In this document: piece by piece, positions 52,131-62,103 of the stretch
Layout of the letters: each line of letters opens with the position of its first letter
Position numbering within the stretch: position 1 is the first letter of the stretch
Source of the DNA: Streptococcus infantis ATCC 700779
GTDB lineage: Bacteria; Bacillota; Bacilli; Lactobacillales; Streptococcaceae
Direction: 5' to 3'
Length of the DNA stretch: 64,000 nucleotides
NCBI RefSeq assembly: GCF_000187465.1
Contig: NZ_GL732439.1
Coordinates: 1,077,518 to 1,141,517, forward strand
The notes under the pieces: generated by a model
Database searches by the model: none
What the model saw: only the letters and a program-made list of their open reading frames with translations
What the model was told of the DNA's origin: nothing
Made by a program: the position numbers and the translations under genes

Positions 52131-52176
52131 AAAAAGACCTATCATACAAGCTGTAAAGCCTGATATGATAGGTTTT
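52131..52176. terminator. pyk terminator, bidirectional
   Basis: AACCTATCATA and TATGATAGGTC pair around a 17-nt loop, with a T-run after the stem on the minus strand, where it closes the pfkA-pyk unit. Confidence 0.8.
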
Positions 52177-52186
52177 TAATGTTAGA

Positions 52187-53692
52187 TTAACGTACTGTAC
52201 GGATACGCATTGTGTTTGTACGAACAGCTTCTCCAAGTGGCACACCTGCAACGATAACGATATCGTCACCAGATTCTACAAGACCTGCTTCAACTGCTTT
52301 ACGTTCAGCGATTTCGAACATATCATCAGTTGATGATGGAGCTTCAGTCAACATTGGGATAACACCCCAGTTCAACATCAATCCACGTTCAGTCAATTCG
52401 TCAAATGTCAATGCCAAGATATCAGCATTTGGACGGTATTTAGAAATCAAACGTGCTGTGTGACCAGTCTTAGTAAGAGTTACAACCAATTTGATGTCCA
52501 TTGAGTTAGTAGCATCTTTAACCGCTGAAGCCATAACTTCTGTCTTAGAGTTACGTTCAAATGTATCTGAGTTCAAACGTCCGTATTCGTTAAGAAGAGT
52601 TTGAGCGTTCTTGTCAATTGTAGCCATTGTTGTTACTGACTCAAGTGGGTATTTACCGTTTGCAGACTCACCTGAAAGCATAGTAGCGTCAGTTCCGTCG
52701 ATAACAGCGTTAAATACGTCTGATACTTCTGAACGAGTCGCACGTGGTTTTTCAGTCATTGTTTCAAGCATGTTTGTTGCAGTGATAACAACTTTACCAG
52801 CAGCGTTCACTTTAGTGATGATCATTTTTTGGTAAACTGGAACCATTTCGAATGGTACTTCGATACCCATGTCACCACGAGCGATCATGATACCGTCAGC
52901 AGCTTCAATGATTTCGTCCAAGTTATCGATACCTTGTTGGTTTTCGATCTTAGCGAACAATTGAACGTGACCGTTACCAGTTTCTTCACAGATTGCACGA
53001 ACTTCGTTGACGTCTTTAGCAGTACGTACGAATGAGATCGCGATGAAGTTGATACCTTGTTCCAAACCGAAGCGGATATCAGCGTTATCACGTTCAGCAA
53101 GAGCAGGGAAAGGAATTTTCGTGTTAGGGATGTTCACACCTTTTTGTTTAGCGATCACACCGTCATTTTCAACTTCACAAACGAATTCACGAGTTGCGTC
53201 ATCTTTTTCTACAACACGAAGACCCAATTTACCATCGTCAACCAATACTTGGCGACCAACTTCAACGTCATCATAGATGTCAAGCGCACCTGCAACGTTC
53301 AAAGCAATCACTTCACGAGTTGATTTGATTCCTTGTTTAGTAGCAACACGGATCTTTTCACCAGTCTTGTATGAATACTCTTTAGCATCACCTTCGAACA
53401 ATTCAGTACGGATTTCTGGACCTTTAGTGTCAAGAAGGAAACCAACTTTTTTACCTGCAAGTTTTTCTGCAAGTTTAACAGTTGCCATACGGTCACCTTG
53501 TTCTTGGTGGTCACCGTGTGAGAAGTTGAAACGGAAAGTGTTAGCTCCAGCTTCGATCAATTGAGCAATGTTTTTAGCTGATGCTTCAACGTCAAGTTTT
53601 TCACCCCAGTATCCGTCATCACCGAATTTTTTACCACCACGGATTTCTACCGCGGGACCTAAGGTTGCAACGATTTTTACACGTTTGTTCAT
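52187..53692 (-). CDS. pyk: Pyruvate kinase
   Basis: 501 aa; makes pyruvate and ATP from phosphoenolpyruvate. KIVATLGPA at the N-terminus, the catalytic lysine segment LFAKIENQQGIDNLDEII, the metal site IMIARGDMGIEVP and the barrel helix MLSGESANGKYPLE are present. The insertion around residues 17-34 (VEIRGGKKFGDDGYWGEKLD) is characteristic of streptococcal Pyk. Downstream of pfkA by 65 nt in a glycolytic pair. Usually activated by fructose-1,6-bisphosphate, the product of FruK and PfkA. Confidence 0.98.
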   Translation of the reverse strand: MNKRVKIVATLGPAVEIRGGKKFGDDGYWGEKLDVEASAKNIAQLIEAGANTFRFNFSHGDHQEQGDRMATVKLAEKLAGKKVGFLLDTKGPEIRTELFEGDAKEYSYKTGEKIRVATKQGIKSTREVIALNVAGALDIYDDVEVGRQVLVDDGKLGLRVVEKDDATREFVCEVENDGVIAKQKGVNIPNTKIPFPALAERDNADIRFGLEQGINFIAISFVRTAKDVNEVRAICEETGNGHVQLFAKIENQQGIDNLDEIIEAADGIMIARGDMGIEVPFEMVPVYQKMIITKVNAAGKVVITATNMLETMTEKPRATRSEVSDVFNAVIDGTDATMLSGESANGKYPLESVTTMATIDKNAQTLLNEYGRLNSDTFERNSKTEVMASAVKDATNSMDIKLVVTLTKTGHTARLISKYRPNADILALTFDELTERGLMLNWGVIPMLTEAPSSTDDMFEIAERKAVEAGLVESGDDIVIVAGVPLGEAVRTNTMRIRTVR

Positions 53693-53757
53693 GATTTTGT
53701 GACTCCTTTATATAATTCGACCTTTTATGGTCATTTTACCAGATTAGTTAAAGTTGA

Positions 53758-54801
<1,044 letters not shown>

Positions 54802-54845
54802 TTATACCATATTTAAAGTTAAAATTCTTTTATTTTCATTGATTT

Positions 54846-57800
54846 TTAACGATAAATCGTTTTCATGACAATCTGTTTTAAAGATTCTTGTAAGCCAGCG
54901 TCTTTTGCAACTAAATAACCAGGCAAAAGAATATTCTTTTGTTCATTTTCATAACGAATGACAACAGGAATTTGTCCCTTGTACTGATCTAAAATATGAT
55001 AAATTTCAGAATCGTGGTCATGATTGGGAACTTGAATCCAAAAACGCTCACTCACTGCCTCTTTTAAATTATTTAAAACTAATTGAAGACGTCCGTCCCT
55101 AGCCTGAACTTTTCCATTTAGGTAATAAAAACTTCCTTCGTGCAAAAGGTTTTTAAATTGGCGGTACTGTTCAGAAAAAACAGTGACTTCAAGACTTGTT
55201 TTACTATCAGTAACTTTCAAAAAGGCCATGTTTTCACCTTTTTTAGTTCGAATCACTCGGATAGACTGAATTTCAACGAGCACTGTAGCTGTCTGTCCCT
55301 CGGAAAGCTCAGATAAACTCACAATTGGATACAAAGGATTCTTCGCTAAAACCAGCAATGGGTGTTGACTAATTCCAACACCTAACCAATCCTGCTCTTT
55401 TTGGAATTTTTCAATATTTGAAAAGTCCTCTGTATCTGTCCAACTATAGCTAGAATCCGCAAAGAGGCTACCTAATTCTTCTACAAAGATAAATAGAGTT
55501 GGTAGATTGGTTAATATTTTTTGACGATTTTTATCGAATCCATCAAAAAGACCTACTTCCACTAAAGGGGTTAAGAGGCTAATCTTTTTATAATTTTTGG
55601 GTAATCGTGTGATAAAATCTTCAACACTGCTAAATGGACGATGCTCGATAATCCAGTAGGCAAAATCACGAGGCATTCCCTTGATACTCTTAAGTCCTAG
55701 ATGAATTGTCTTATCAGCTAACTTATCTTGATATGGAACCGTATTGATAGAAAGCGGAGCTAGTTCAAAGCCCATTTCAAGCGCATCTAGAATATAATCC
55801 CCGCTGGCATAATTAAGCATGACCTGATAGAAGATTGCTGGAAAATGTGTTTTAAAGTAGGCAAGCTGAAAAGCTAAGGCAGCATATGCATAAGCGTGCG
55901 AACGGTTAAAACCATAACCGGCAAATTTTTCCATTACAGCAAAAACTTCTTGAGCCTGTTTTTGTCCATGCCCTTTTTCGAGGGCGCCTTGGATAAAACT
56001 CTCCTCCATCCGATGCATCTCGGCCGCATTTTTTTTCCCCATAGCACGACGTAACATATCGGCTTTTCCAAGACTGAAACCTGCATAGCGTTGAGCTACT
56101 TGCATCACTTGCTCTTGATAAAGCATGATGCCATAGGTTGGAGCTAAAATATCTTCTAGCACAGGGTCCAGAACCGTCACCTTTTCTTTACCATGTTTTC
56201 GAGCCACAAAGTTGTCGATATAGTCACTCGCACCTGGTCTGTTAAGGGAAGTCGTTGCTACTACTTCTTCAAAATTTTGTGGTTTCACGCGCTTCAATAA
56301 GCGAATAGCCCCAGGTTGTTCAAACTGAAAGATTCCCTTTGTCTTACCAGCTGCAAAGAGGGCTAAGGTTGCCTTATCTTCAAGATCAATATCCTCAATT
56401 CTTAGTGAAATACCTTGAGTTTCATATAAGAGCTCCTGCATTTTTTGAGCGAAGGTTAAGTTTCGTAGACCCAAGAAATCCATCTTGAGCAGGCCATTTC
56501 CTTCAACTCCATGGGCATCATACTGGGTAATGAGCATATCCTCTCCATACTTGAGAGGGATATAATCTGTTAGATTTTTGTCACTGATAACGACACCAGC
56601 TGCATGGATAGAAGTCTGTCGTGGATAACCTTCAATCTTTTTGGCAATTTCAAAGGCCTTTTGGTACTCCATCTTACTCTGAATGAGTTGTCTAAAACCA
56701 AGATTTCCTTCATAGGCTGTCGTTAGAGTATCTTTAGATCCAATTTTTTTTGTAATAGCTGTCAACTCATACTCAGGGACACCATAACGCTTGAAGATAT
56801 CTCGGATGGCTTGCTTAGCTCCAAAGGTCGAGTAAGTGACAATCTGCGCAGCATGGATACTACCATAGCGGTCACGAACATAACGAATAAACTCAGGGCG
56901 ATAGATATCTGGAATATCAATATCAATATCTGGCATGGTGTAACGTTCACGATTCAAGAAACGCTCAAAGATAAGATTTTTAGCTACAGGATCAATCCCT
57001 GTAATATCTAAGGCATAGGCCACTAGACTTCCAACCGCAGAACCACGTCCCATCCCCATATAATAGCCTTGAGACCGACCAAAACGTAAAAGGTCCCAGA
57101 CAACCAAGAAATAGTCATCGAATCCCATATCATGAATCACAGACAGTTCTTCTTCTAAACGTACCTGATAAACCTGATTCCATAATCCTTTCTGTTCCAA
57201 GCCCTTGATAGCTCTTTCCCGAAGTTCTTCAACAGCAGGTCTCTCTGGATTGAAACGTGGAAGCTTGAGACTACTATCAATCTCGTAGGAAGTATCCTTG
57301 ACCAATCTTGCAAGATTATCCAGTGCGATTGGAAACTTCTCTAGAAAAAACTGTTCAAGACGTTCAGCAGGCAAAAACAAGCCCTGTTGAGATTGAACAT
57401 CAACCTCTCTCAAGGTCACGTTCTCTTTAATCGCTTTAAGCATCTGTAGAGCTTCTAAATCCTCAGACTCGAAAGAGTTAACACGATAAAGAGGGAGAAT
57501 GGGGTGAGAAAAATTCGATTGAGGTGTATCTGGATACACTCCGATATAGTAGTCATGCCCTAAGTCCACGGAATCAATTTCAGGATAGTAAGGAACAATG
57601 ACACAAATATCTTCAAGGTAGGAAGAGAAATCAGTCCATTCTTTTTTACCTGTCATCTTTAAAGACGACAGCTTCATCAGGTTTTGATAACCTCGGTTTG
57701 ACAGGGCTAAAAAGCGTAGATTGATCCATTTATCTTTATGATGAACAGTCATCTCAAGACCTAATAAAGGCTGTATCCCCTGTTTTTGGCATTCTTTGAT

Positions 57801-57947
57801 GAAATAATAGGCTCCATAGAGATTGTCTTCATCCATGATGCCAAGTGATGAATAGCCATATTTTTTCCCAAGGCTAACATATCTCTTGATTGAAACCATA
57901 CTCTCCATGAAACTATAGACAGTTTTCGTATCCAGTTGGGCAATCAT
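54846..57947 (-). CDS. dnaE: DNA polymerase III alpha subunit DnaE
   Basis: 1033 aa. An N-terminal PHP domain (about 1-200) precedes the polymerase core, with GRGSAVGSLVAYALDITGID and the catalytic aspartates in PDIDIDIPD (about residue 340), and SIHAAGVVIS in the fingers. A helix-hairpin-helix region and an OB fold (ATVLVEIQSIRVIRTKKGEN's fold region) lie at the C-terminus. The Gram-positive DnaE extends RNA primers before PolC takes over. It is shorter than E. coli DnaE (1160), normal for the genus. Own promoter upstream, pfkA-pyk downstream. Confidence 0.97.
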   Translation of the reverse strand: MIAQLDTKTVYSFMESMVSIKRYVSLGKKYGYSSLGIMDEDNLYGAYYFIKECQKQGIQPLLGLEMTVHHKDKWINLRFLALSNRGYQNLMKLSSLKMTGKKEWTDFSSYLEDICVIVPYYPEIDSVDLGHDYYIGVYPDTPQSNFSHPILPLYRVNSFESEDLEALQMLKAIKENVTLREVDVQSQQGLFLPAERLEQFFLEKFPIALDNLARLVKDTSYEIDSSLKLPRFNPERPAVEELRERAIKGLEQKGLWNQVYQVRLEEELSVIHDMGFDDYFLVVWDLLRFGRSQGYYMGMGRGSAVGSLVAYALDITGIDPVAKNLIFERFLNRERYTMPDIDIDIPDIYRPEFIRYVRDRYGSIHAAQIVTYSTFGAKQAIRDIFKRYGVPEYELTAITKKIGSKDTLTTAYEGNLGFRQLIQSKMEYQKAFEIAKKIEGYPRQTSIHAAGVVISDKNLTDYIPLKYGEDMLITQYDAHGVEGNGLLKMDFLGLRNLTFAQKMQELLYETQGISLRIEDIDLEDKATLALFAAGKTKGIFQFEQPGAIRLLKRVKPQNFEEVVATTSLNRPGASDYIDNFVARKHGKEKVTVLDPVLEDILAPTYGIMLYQEQVMQVAQRYAGFSLGKADMLRRAMGKKNAAEMHRMEESFIQGALEKGHGQKQAQEVFAVMEKFAGYGFNRSHAYAYAALAFQLAYFKTHFPAIFYQVMLNYASGDYILDALEMGFELAPLSINTVPYQDKLADKTIHLGLKSIKGMPRDFAYWIIEHRPFSSVEDFITRLPKNYKKISLLTPLVEVGLFDGFDKNRQKILTNLPTLFIFVEELGSLFADSSYSWTDTEDFSNIEKFQKEQDWLGVGISQHPLLVLAKNPLYPIVSLSELSEGQTATVLVEIQSIRVIRTKKGENMAFLKVTDSKTSLEVTVFSEQYRQFKNLLHEGSFYYLNGKVQARDGRLQLVLNNLKEAVSERFWIQVPNHDHDSEIYHILDQYKGQIPVVIRYENEQKNILLPGYLVAKDAGLQESLKQIVMKTIYR

Positions 57948-58027
57948 TCTTTCTCACCTCCCTTTTTCTTTTTCTATTATACCATTTTAAAAAATAGAAG
58001 CACAATTTCTTTCTAATCATGAAACTA

Positions 58028-58058
58028 AAAAACCACAGCCTTAAAGGCTATGGTTTTA
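58028..58058 (-). terminator. Terminator upstream of dnaE
   Basis: AAACCATAGCCTT and AAGGCTGTGGTTT pair around a tiny loop with TTTTTT on the minus strand. It ends the transcript of the small membrane gene at 58105. Confidence 0.85.
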
Positions 58059-58104
58059 TGAGATGAAATAAATTCGAAGAAGAGTTGCGCCTAGCTTTTT
58101 TAAC

Positions 58105-58539
58105 TTAGTTACTTGTATCTTTCGTTAAAAATATCCCGATTAGAACTAGGACTAGTGAGAGATAAGGAAAAACCCTAAACATCCGCCAATCCGGGTCGAA
58201 TGCTAAAAGTCCGGAAAGCAGATAAAATCCTGCACTCGCATACAAGAACTTTCTATTTACTTTCTTGATTCCTATCCTAGTTAAAAAAGTTGCTATAGCG
58301 TATGCAATTAAATTAGGACCTAGAAAAATCAAGAATACAATTCCCCATGGAGCAGTAAATAAAGCAAGAGTTATAAATAGAAGAATATAGGCAAGTGCCA
58401 AATAAAATGAGAAAGACAGAAGAGCCGAAGGTTTCTTGACTGCTTTTGGACCATTCTCCGTATTTTTAACTAAATTATCCTCTACAATTAGTTTATCTTC
58501 TTCTTTGTTTAGCTCTACATTTGGATTTTGGTCTGACAT
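58105..58539 (-). CDS. Small four-span membrane protein, unknown
   Basis: 144 aa from the ATG at 58539 with GGAG 7 nt upstream; a TTG four codons earlier is rejected because it is part of the ribosome site. A polar N-terminus (residues 1-36, rich in N, K and E) leads to four hydrophobic segments of about 20 residues each (about 38-62, 66-87, 99-115 and 121-139). I see no catalytic motif and recognise no family. Flanked by a terminator on one side and inverted repeats on the other, so probably monocistronic. Confidence 0.75.
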   Translation of the reverse strand: MSDQNPNVELNKEEDKLIVEDNLVKNTENGPKAVKKPSALLSFSFYLALAYILLFITLALFTAPWGIVFLIFLGPNLIAYAIATFLTRIGIKKVNRKFLYASAGFYLLSGLLAFDPDWRMFRVFPYLSLVLVLIGIFLTKDTSN

Positions 58540-58618
58540 TTTTTTCTCCAACTAATTTGTTAAGTTATTTTTATTATATCCCAATTTGTCACATTAAGCT
58601 AGATAGAAAAAGCCATCT

Positions 58619-58666
58619 ATGTTAGTCTCAGATAAACGCACACATTTGTCTGAAAGAAACTAACAT
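58619..58666. repeat. Inverted repeat element 1
   Basis: ATGTTAGT (58619-58626) and TCAGATAAA (58628-58636) pair with TTTGTCTGA (58645-58653) and ACTAACAT (58659-58666), an 8-nt loop. There is no T-run, so it is not a plain terminator. Confidence 0.5.
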
Positions 58667-58677
58667 AAATGACCTAC

Positions 58678-58743
58678 ACTCCTCCCTATCAAGTTTTTCT
58701 GAGTCAGGTGAAATGGTCTAACTCAATTTGAAAAATGAGGAGT
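58678..58743. repeat. Inverted repeat element 2
   Basis: ACTCCTC (58678-58684) pairs with GAGGAGT (58737-58743), with inner TTTTTC/GAAAAA and GAGT/ACTC matches. It is followed by TTTTTATT on the plus strand and abuts the gloA stop. Confidence 0.5.
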
Positions 58744-58748
58744 TTTTA

Positions 58749-59129
58749 TTATTTTTCACGAATCACTTCTACCTTGTATCCATCTGGATCTTTGACAAAG
58801 TAATAGTTTGGTTGTGTTCCTGGAAGTCCATTTGGATTTGTCACTTCGTAACCCTTGTCGCTATGTTCTTTATGAAGAGCCTCAAGGTCAGGTGTGCTTA
58901 GAGCGATGTGCGCAAAACCGTCACCTACAACATAAGGTCCATGATCGTAGTTGTAAGTCAACTCCAATTCATAATCATCGCCATCAAGACCTAGATAAAC
59001 AATCGTAAAAGCGTGTTCTGGGAAGTCCAGACGACGCAATTCCTTAAATCCAAAAGCATCTTGATAAAAAGCAATTGATTTTTCAAGATTTTCTACTCGC
59101 AAGCAAGTGTGTAACATTTTTGAAGCCAT
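58749..59129 (-). CDS. gloA: Lactoylglutathione lyase / glyoxalase I family
   Basis: 126 aa from the ATG at 59129 behind GGAGAAAAA. A single-domain VOC metalloenzyme: MLHTCLRVENLEKS has the first metal histidine, DYELELTYNYD the glutamate, FAHIALSTPDLEA the second histidine, and DPDGYKVEVI the last glutamate. It detoxifies methylglyoxal as a hemithioacetal. The gene lies only 16 nt beyond the rplT terminator and no separate promoter fits in between, so it seems to depend on readthrough from the translation operon. Confidence 0.94.
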   Translation of the reverse strand: MASKMLHTCLRVENLEKSIAFYQDAFGFKELRRLDFPEHAFTIVYLGLDGDDYELELTYNYDHGPYVVGDGFAHIALSTPDLEALHKEHSDKGYEVTNPNGLPGTQPNYYFVKDPDGYKVEVIREK

Positions 59130-59144
59130 TTTTTCTCCTTTGTT

Positions 59145-59177
59145 TAAAAAAGACTGGGACAAATTTGCACCAGTCTT
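59145..59177 (-). terminator. rplT terminator just upstream of gloA
   Basis: AAGACTGG (59150-59157) and CCAGTCTT (59170-59177) form an 8-bp stem with a 12-nt loop and six T on the minus strand. It begins 9 nt after the rplT stop and ends about 16 nt before the gloA ATG, overlapping the gloA leader. Confidence 0.8.
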
Positions 59178-59185
59178 GTGAATAA

Positions 59186-59545
59186 TTATTTACCAAGTTT
59201 TGCTTTAGCTGCATCTGCAAGAGCTGTGAAAGCTGCTGCATCGTTAACAGCCAAGTCAGCAAGCATTTTACGGTTAACTTCGATCTCAGCCAATTTCAAA
59301 CCATGCATCAATTGTGAGTATGAAAGTCCGTTCATACGAGCTGCCGCATTGATACGTGTGATCCACAATTTGCGGAAGTCACGTTTCTTTTGACGACGGT
59401 CACGGTATGCATAGTAGTAAGAGTTCATTACTTGTTCTTTTGCAGTACGGAACAAGATGTGTTTAGCTCCATAGTAACCTTTTGCTAATTTTAAAATACG
59501 TTTACGACGTTTGCGTGATACAACGCCACCTTTAACACGTGCCAT
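59186..59545 (-). CDS. rplT: 50S ribosomal protein L20
   Basis: 119 aa, standard length. The N-terminus [32 protein letters not shown] is the long basic tail that binds 23S rRNA, and the C-terminal globular part is [22 protein letters not shown] and onward. L20 assists early 50S assembly and in Firmicutes represses its own operon by binding the leader upstream of infC, present here at about 60.4-60.5 kb. Confidence 0.98.
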   Translation of the reverse strand: MARVKGGVVSRKRRKRILKLAKGYYGAKHILFRTAKEQVMNSYYYAYRDRRQKKRDFRKLWITRINAAARMNGLSYSQLMHGLKLAEIEVNRKMLADLAVNDAAAFTALADAAKAKLGK

Positions 59546-59594
59546 TTATATTTCCTCCAATATTTCCTAGAATTGTTAACTTACAAATACGCGA

Positions 59595-59795
59595 TTATTT
59601 CAAGCGAGTAAGCATTGCTTTGATACGTTTGAAATCTCCTGAATGCACCATAGATGCTTTACGAAGATGACGACGTTGTTTCTTAGTTTTTCCGTGGAAA
59701 CGGTGAGAAGTGTAAGCACGGAAACGTTTAAGTCCACCAGAACCTGTACGTTTGAAACGTTTAGCTGATGCGCGGTGTGTTTTTTGTTTTGGCAT
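59595..59795 (-). CDS. rpmI: 50S ribosomal protein L35
   Basis: 66 aa: [20 protein letters not shown] and the basic [22 protein letters not shown] region are typical. Middle gene of infC-rpmI-rplT, 33 nt after infC and 49 nt before rplT. Confidence 0.98.
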   Translation of the reverse strand: MPKQKTHRASAKRFKRTGSGGLKRFRAYTSHRFHGKTKKQRRHLRKASMVHSGDFKRIKAMLTRLK

Positions 59796-59828
59796 GATAT
59801 TTTCTCCTTTTTTTAACTTTCTGACAGA

Positions 59829-60350
59829 TTATTTCTTGTCAGTTGCTGGGGCCAACTGCATGAACATTTGACGACCATCCATTTTAGCACGTTGTTCGAT
59901 GATAGCAATATCTTGAGTTGCTTCAGCGAAATCGGCTAAAACTTTTGCTCCAATCTCTTTATGGGTAATCATACGACCCTTAAAGCGAATGGAAACCTTC
60001 ACTTTGTTCCCTTTTTCAAGGAACTTGCGAGCACTGCGAAGTTTCGTATCGAAATCACCCTTATCAATAACTGGACTCAATCGAACTTCTTTCACGGTCA
60101 CAACGCTTTGTTTTTTGCGTTGTTCTTTTTGTTTCTTCTGGTACTCAAATTTGAACTTACCGTAGTCCATAATTTTCGCAACAGGAGGTTTAGCTTGAGG
60201 TTGAATGAGAACCAAGTCCACATTAGCGTCGTCCGCAAGTGCTTGCGCTTCACCAAGTGGTTTGATACCCAATTGTTCGCCCTCAAGACCGATTAAGCGA
60301 ACTTCACGTACACGAATTTCATCATTGATGAATAAGTCTTGCTTTGCTAT
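59829..60350 (-). CDS. infC: Translation initiation factor IF-3, ATA start
   Basis: 173 aa when begun at ATA (60350), which has AGAGGTG 6 nt upstream and gives the family N-terminus [18 protein letters not shown] (first residue read as Met). No in-frame ATG exists near the start; a GTG at 60359 overlaps the ribosome site itself and a TTG at 60386 lies in the attenuator hairpin. An N-domain, lysine-rich linker (about 75-90) and C-domain ending [12 protein letters not shown] are intact. IF-3 rejects non-AUG starts, so a rare start codon allows feedback on its own synthesis, as known for the AUU start in E. coli. Confidence 0.95.
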   Translation of the reverse strand: MAKQDLFINDEIRVREVRLIGLEGEQLGIKPLGEAQALADDANVDLVLIQPQAKPPVAKIMDYGKFKFEYQKKQKEQRKKQSVVTVKEVRLSPVIDKGDFDTKLRSARKFLEKGNKVKVSIRFKGRMITHKEIGAKVLADFAEATQDIAIIEQRAKMDGRQMFMQLAPATDKK

Positions 60351-60362
60351 GGTTTTCACCTC

Positions 60363-60507
60363 TTTTTTTATTTTAGAGAAAAACAAGAGCGGACTTGCTA
60401 ACGCAAATCCGCTCTACATGATTATAGTTCATTTCTGAAACTTGATCTGTAGGGGCCAGACAACGTTAGTCGCAAGGCGAGAAGTTCTCACTTCTGCTTT
60501 TCTCATC
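60363..60507 (-). promoter_or_regulatory. L20-type leader with attenuator upstream of infC
   Basis: A leader of about 150 nt. Close to infC a perfect 8-bp hairpin, AGAGCGGA/TCCGCTCT (60386-60415), is followed by TGTTTTTCTC, the form of an intrinsic terminator. Upstream lie structured segments (GAGAAAAGCAGAAG..CTTCTC and ACAACGTTAGTCGCAAGG on the plus strand). The arrangement matches the L20 autoregulatory leader of Firmicutes, in which L20 binding favours termination. Confidence 0.75.
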
Positions 60508-60513
60508 TTGTAT

Positions 60514-60542
60514 ATGATATCAAGTTTTTCCCTACTTGTCAA
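60514..60542 (-). promoter_or_regulatory. infC-rpmI-rplT promoter
   Basis: TTGACA (60537-60542), 17 nt, TATCAT (60514-60519) on the minus strand; predicted start near 60507. Confidence 0.7.
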
Positions 60543-60593
60543 GATAAAAATAATCTTTTTTAATTCTTTTCTAATATTTGAATTTAATTTCAA

Positions 60594-61988
60594 CTATTGG
60601 TTACGAGAATAGTATATCTCATGTGGTTTTACATGATTCCCTAGTAACTCAGAGACTGTAACAAAGCTATACCCTTGTCCCTGCAAATATTCAATAACTT
60701 TTGGTAGTGAATTTACTGACGTCTGGTGAATATCATGCATCAATATAATAGAACCATCAGTCGTCTGACGTTGAATTTCTGTTAAAATAGCAGCTTCGTT
60801 TTTACTCTTCCAGTCTAAGCTATCGACATCCCACATAATAAAGCTCAAATCGAGACTATTACGGATATCATCTGAGATGGCACCGTATGGTGGGCGCATC
60901 AATTTTGAACTCTTTCCGAGAACACTAGTGATTGCTGATTCTGTATCCGTAATTTGTTTCTTAGCATCTTCTAATGAGAGTTGTGTTAAAACTGGATGGT
61001 TCCAACTATGATTTCCGACTTCATGCCCCTCAGCCTGCATACGTTTGAGGATAGCTTCATTACCTGCAATATTTTTCCCTTGGACAAAGAAGGTAGCTTT
61101 GATTTTGTACTTAGCTAAGATATCCAAGGCTTGTGGTGTTGTATTGCCATCGGGACCATCATCAAAGGTAAGAGCTACCACTTTTTTATGTTTTTCTGCT
61201 TGAACTTTTTTATAAAGTTCAGCATCTTTTTCTGTTAGATAGGATGTTTGAATATAGTCAAAGAAATCTGAAATAGGCATTGCTATTTCTTCTACATTAG
61301 TCATTGCTTTGACTGGATATAGAACCAATTGACTATCTTTGTAAGCAAACTTCCAGCTTGACAATTCTGCAGCTGAGAAATCAGCTAAAACTTGGTCAAC
61401 TACTGATTGATCTACTTTTTTATCTTGGAGAGCTGACTTAACACCCTCAAGGATTTTTTCTTTAGCTGTGGATGGGTCTGTAAAGAGTTGATCCAAGGTA
61501 AAGATAGAGCCATCCTCTTTCAGATACAGCTGGTCTAAAGTAGTATTTTCTAATTCAACGACATTAGAATTTGCTAAGTCATAGGCCTGTTTTTTAATCA
61601 AACGATTTTCAACCCCAGTTAAAGAGGAATCCCCTTTTTCTGAGTAATAAAAAATTAACTGTTCTTTACCTTCTACTTTGTCAGTGATGTCTTTTACGAT
61701 GATATCTTTGACAGGGGAAATAAGGCTGTCTCCAACTAGTGGATAATAGGTGATAATTTCCGATTTCTCTTTGCGGAAATGCTCTTTTTGACTTCCTTGG
61801 GAGTAGGCGTCATCTTTTTCCTTCTTGAGACTCTCAATCTTCTGTTCAAAGGCTTGTTTATTCAGCACTTTATAGGCAATCACACCACCGAGTGCTAGCA
61901 TTGTGAAAAACAAAAGCAAGACAAGAATGCCAAGTTTTTTATTGTTTTTCTTCTTTACTTTATTCTGGGGTAATCTCTTTTTTGTCAT
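60594..61988 (-). CDS. pgdA: Peptidoglycan N-acetylglucosamine deacetylase
   Basis: 464 aa, matching the pneumococcal PgdA length I recall (463). A basic N-terminus and one membrane span (about 20-42) anchor it outside the cell; a coiled and mixed region (45-260) precedes the NodB carbohydrate-esterase-4 domain. There LTFDDGPDG holds the catalytic base and metal aspartate, [11 protein letters not shown] the two metal histidines, LMRPPYGA the arginine motif, and ILMHDIHQT the catalytic histidine. It removes acetyl groups from peptidoglycan GlcNAc, giving lysozyme resistance. Monocistronic. Confidence 0.96.
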   Translation of the reverse strand: MTKKRLPQNKVKKKNNKKLGILVLLLFFTMLALGGVIAYKVLNKQAFEQKIESLKKEKDDAYSQGSQKEHFRKEKSEIITYYPLVGDSLISPVKDIIVKDITDKVEGKEQLIFYYSEKGDSSLTGVENRLIKKQAYDLANSNVVELENTTLDQLYLKEDGSIFTLDQLFTDPSTAKEKILEGVKSALQDKKVDQSVVDQVLADFSAAELSSWKFAYKDSQLVLYPVKAMTNVEEIAMPISDFFDYIQTSYLTEKDAELYKKVQAEKHKKVVALTFDDGPDGNTTPQALDILAKYKIKATFFVQGKNIAGNEAILKRMQAEGHEVGNHSWNHPVLTQLSLEDAKKQITDTESAITSVLGKSSKLMRPPYGAISDDIRNSLDLSFIMWDVDSLDWKSKNEAAILTEIQRQTTDGSIILMHDIHQTSVNSLPKVIEYLQGQGYSFVTVSELLGNHVKPHEIYYSRNQ

Positions 61989-62103
61989 AGTCTTATCATA
62001 TCAAATATGAGCTATAATTTCAATGAAAACATGGCAGGGAAAGATTTAAAATAGGTAAAGAAAAGTAAAAGAACCCTAGAAAAATCTAGGATTCCTTTAT
62101 AAA

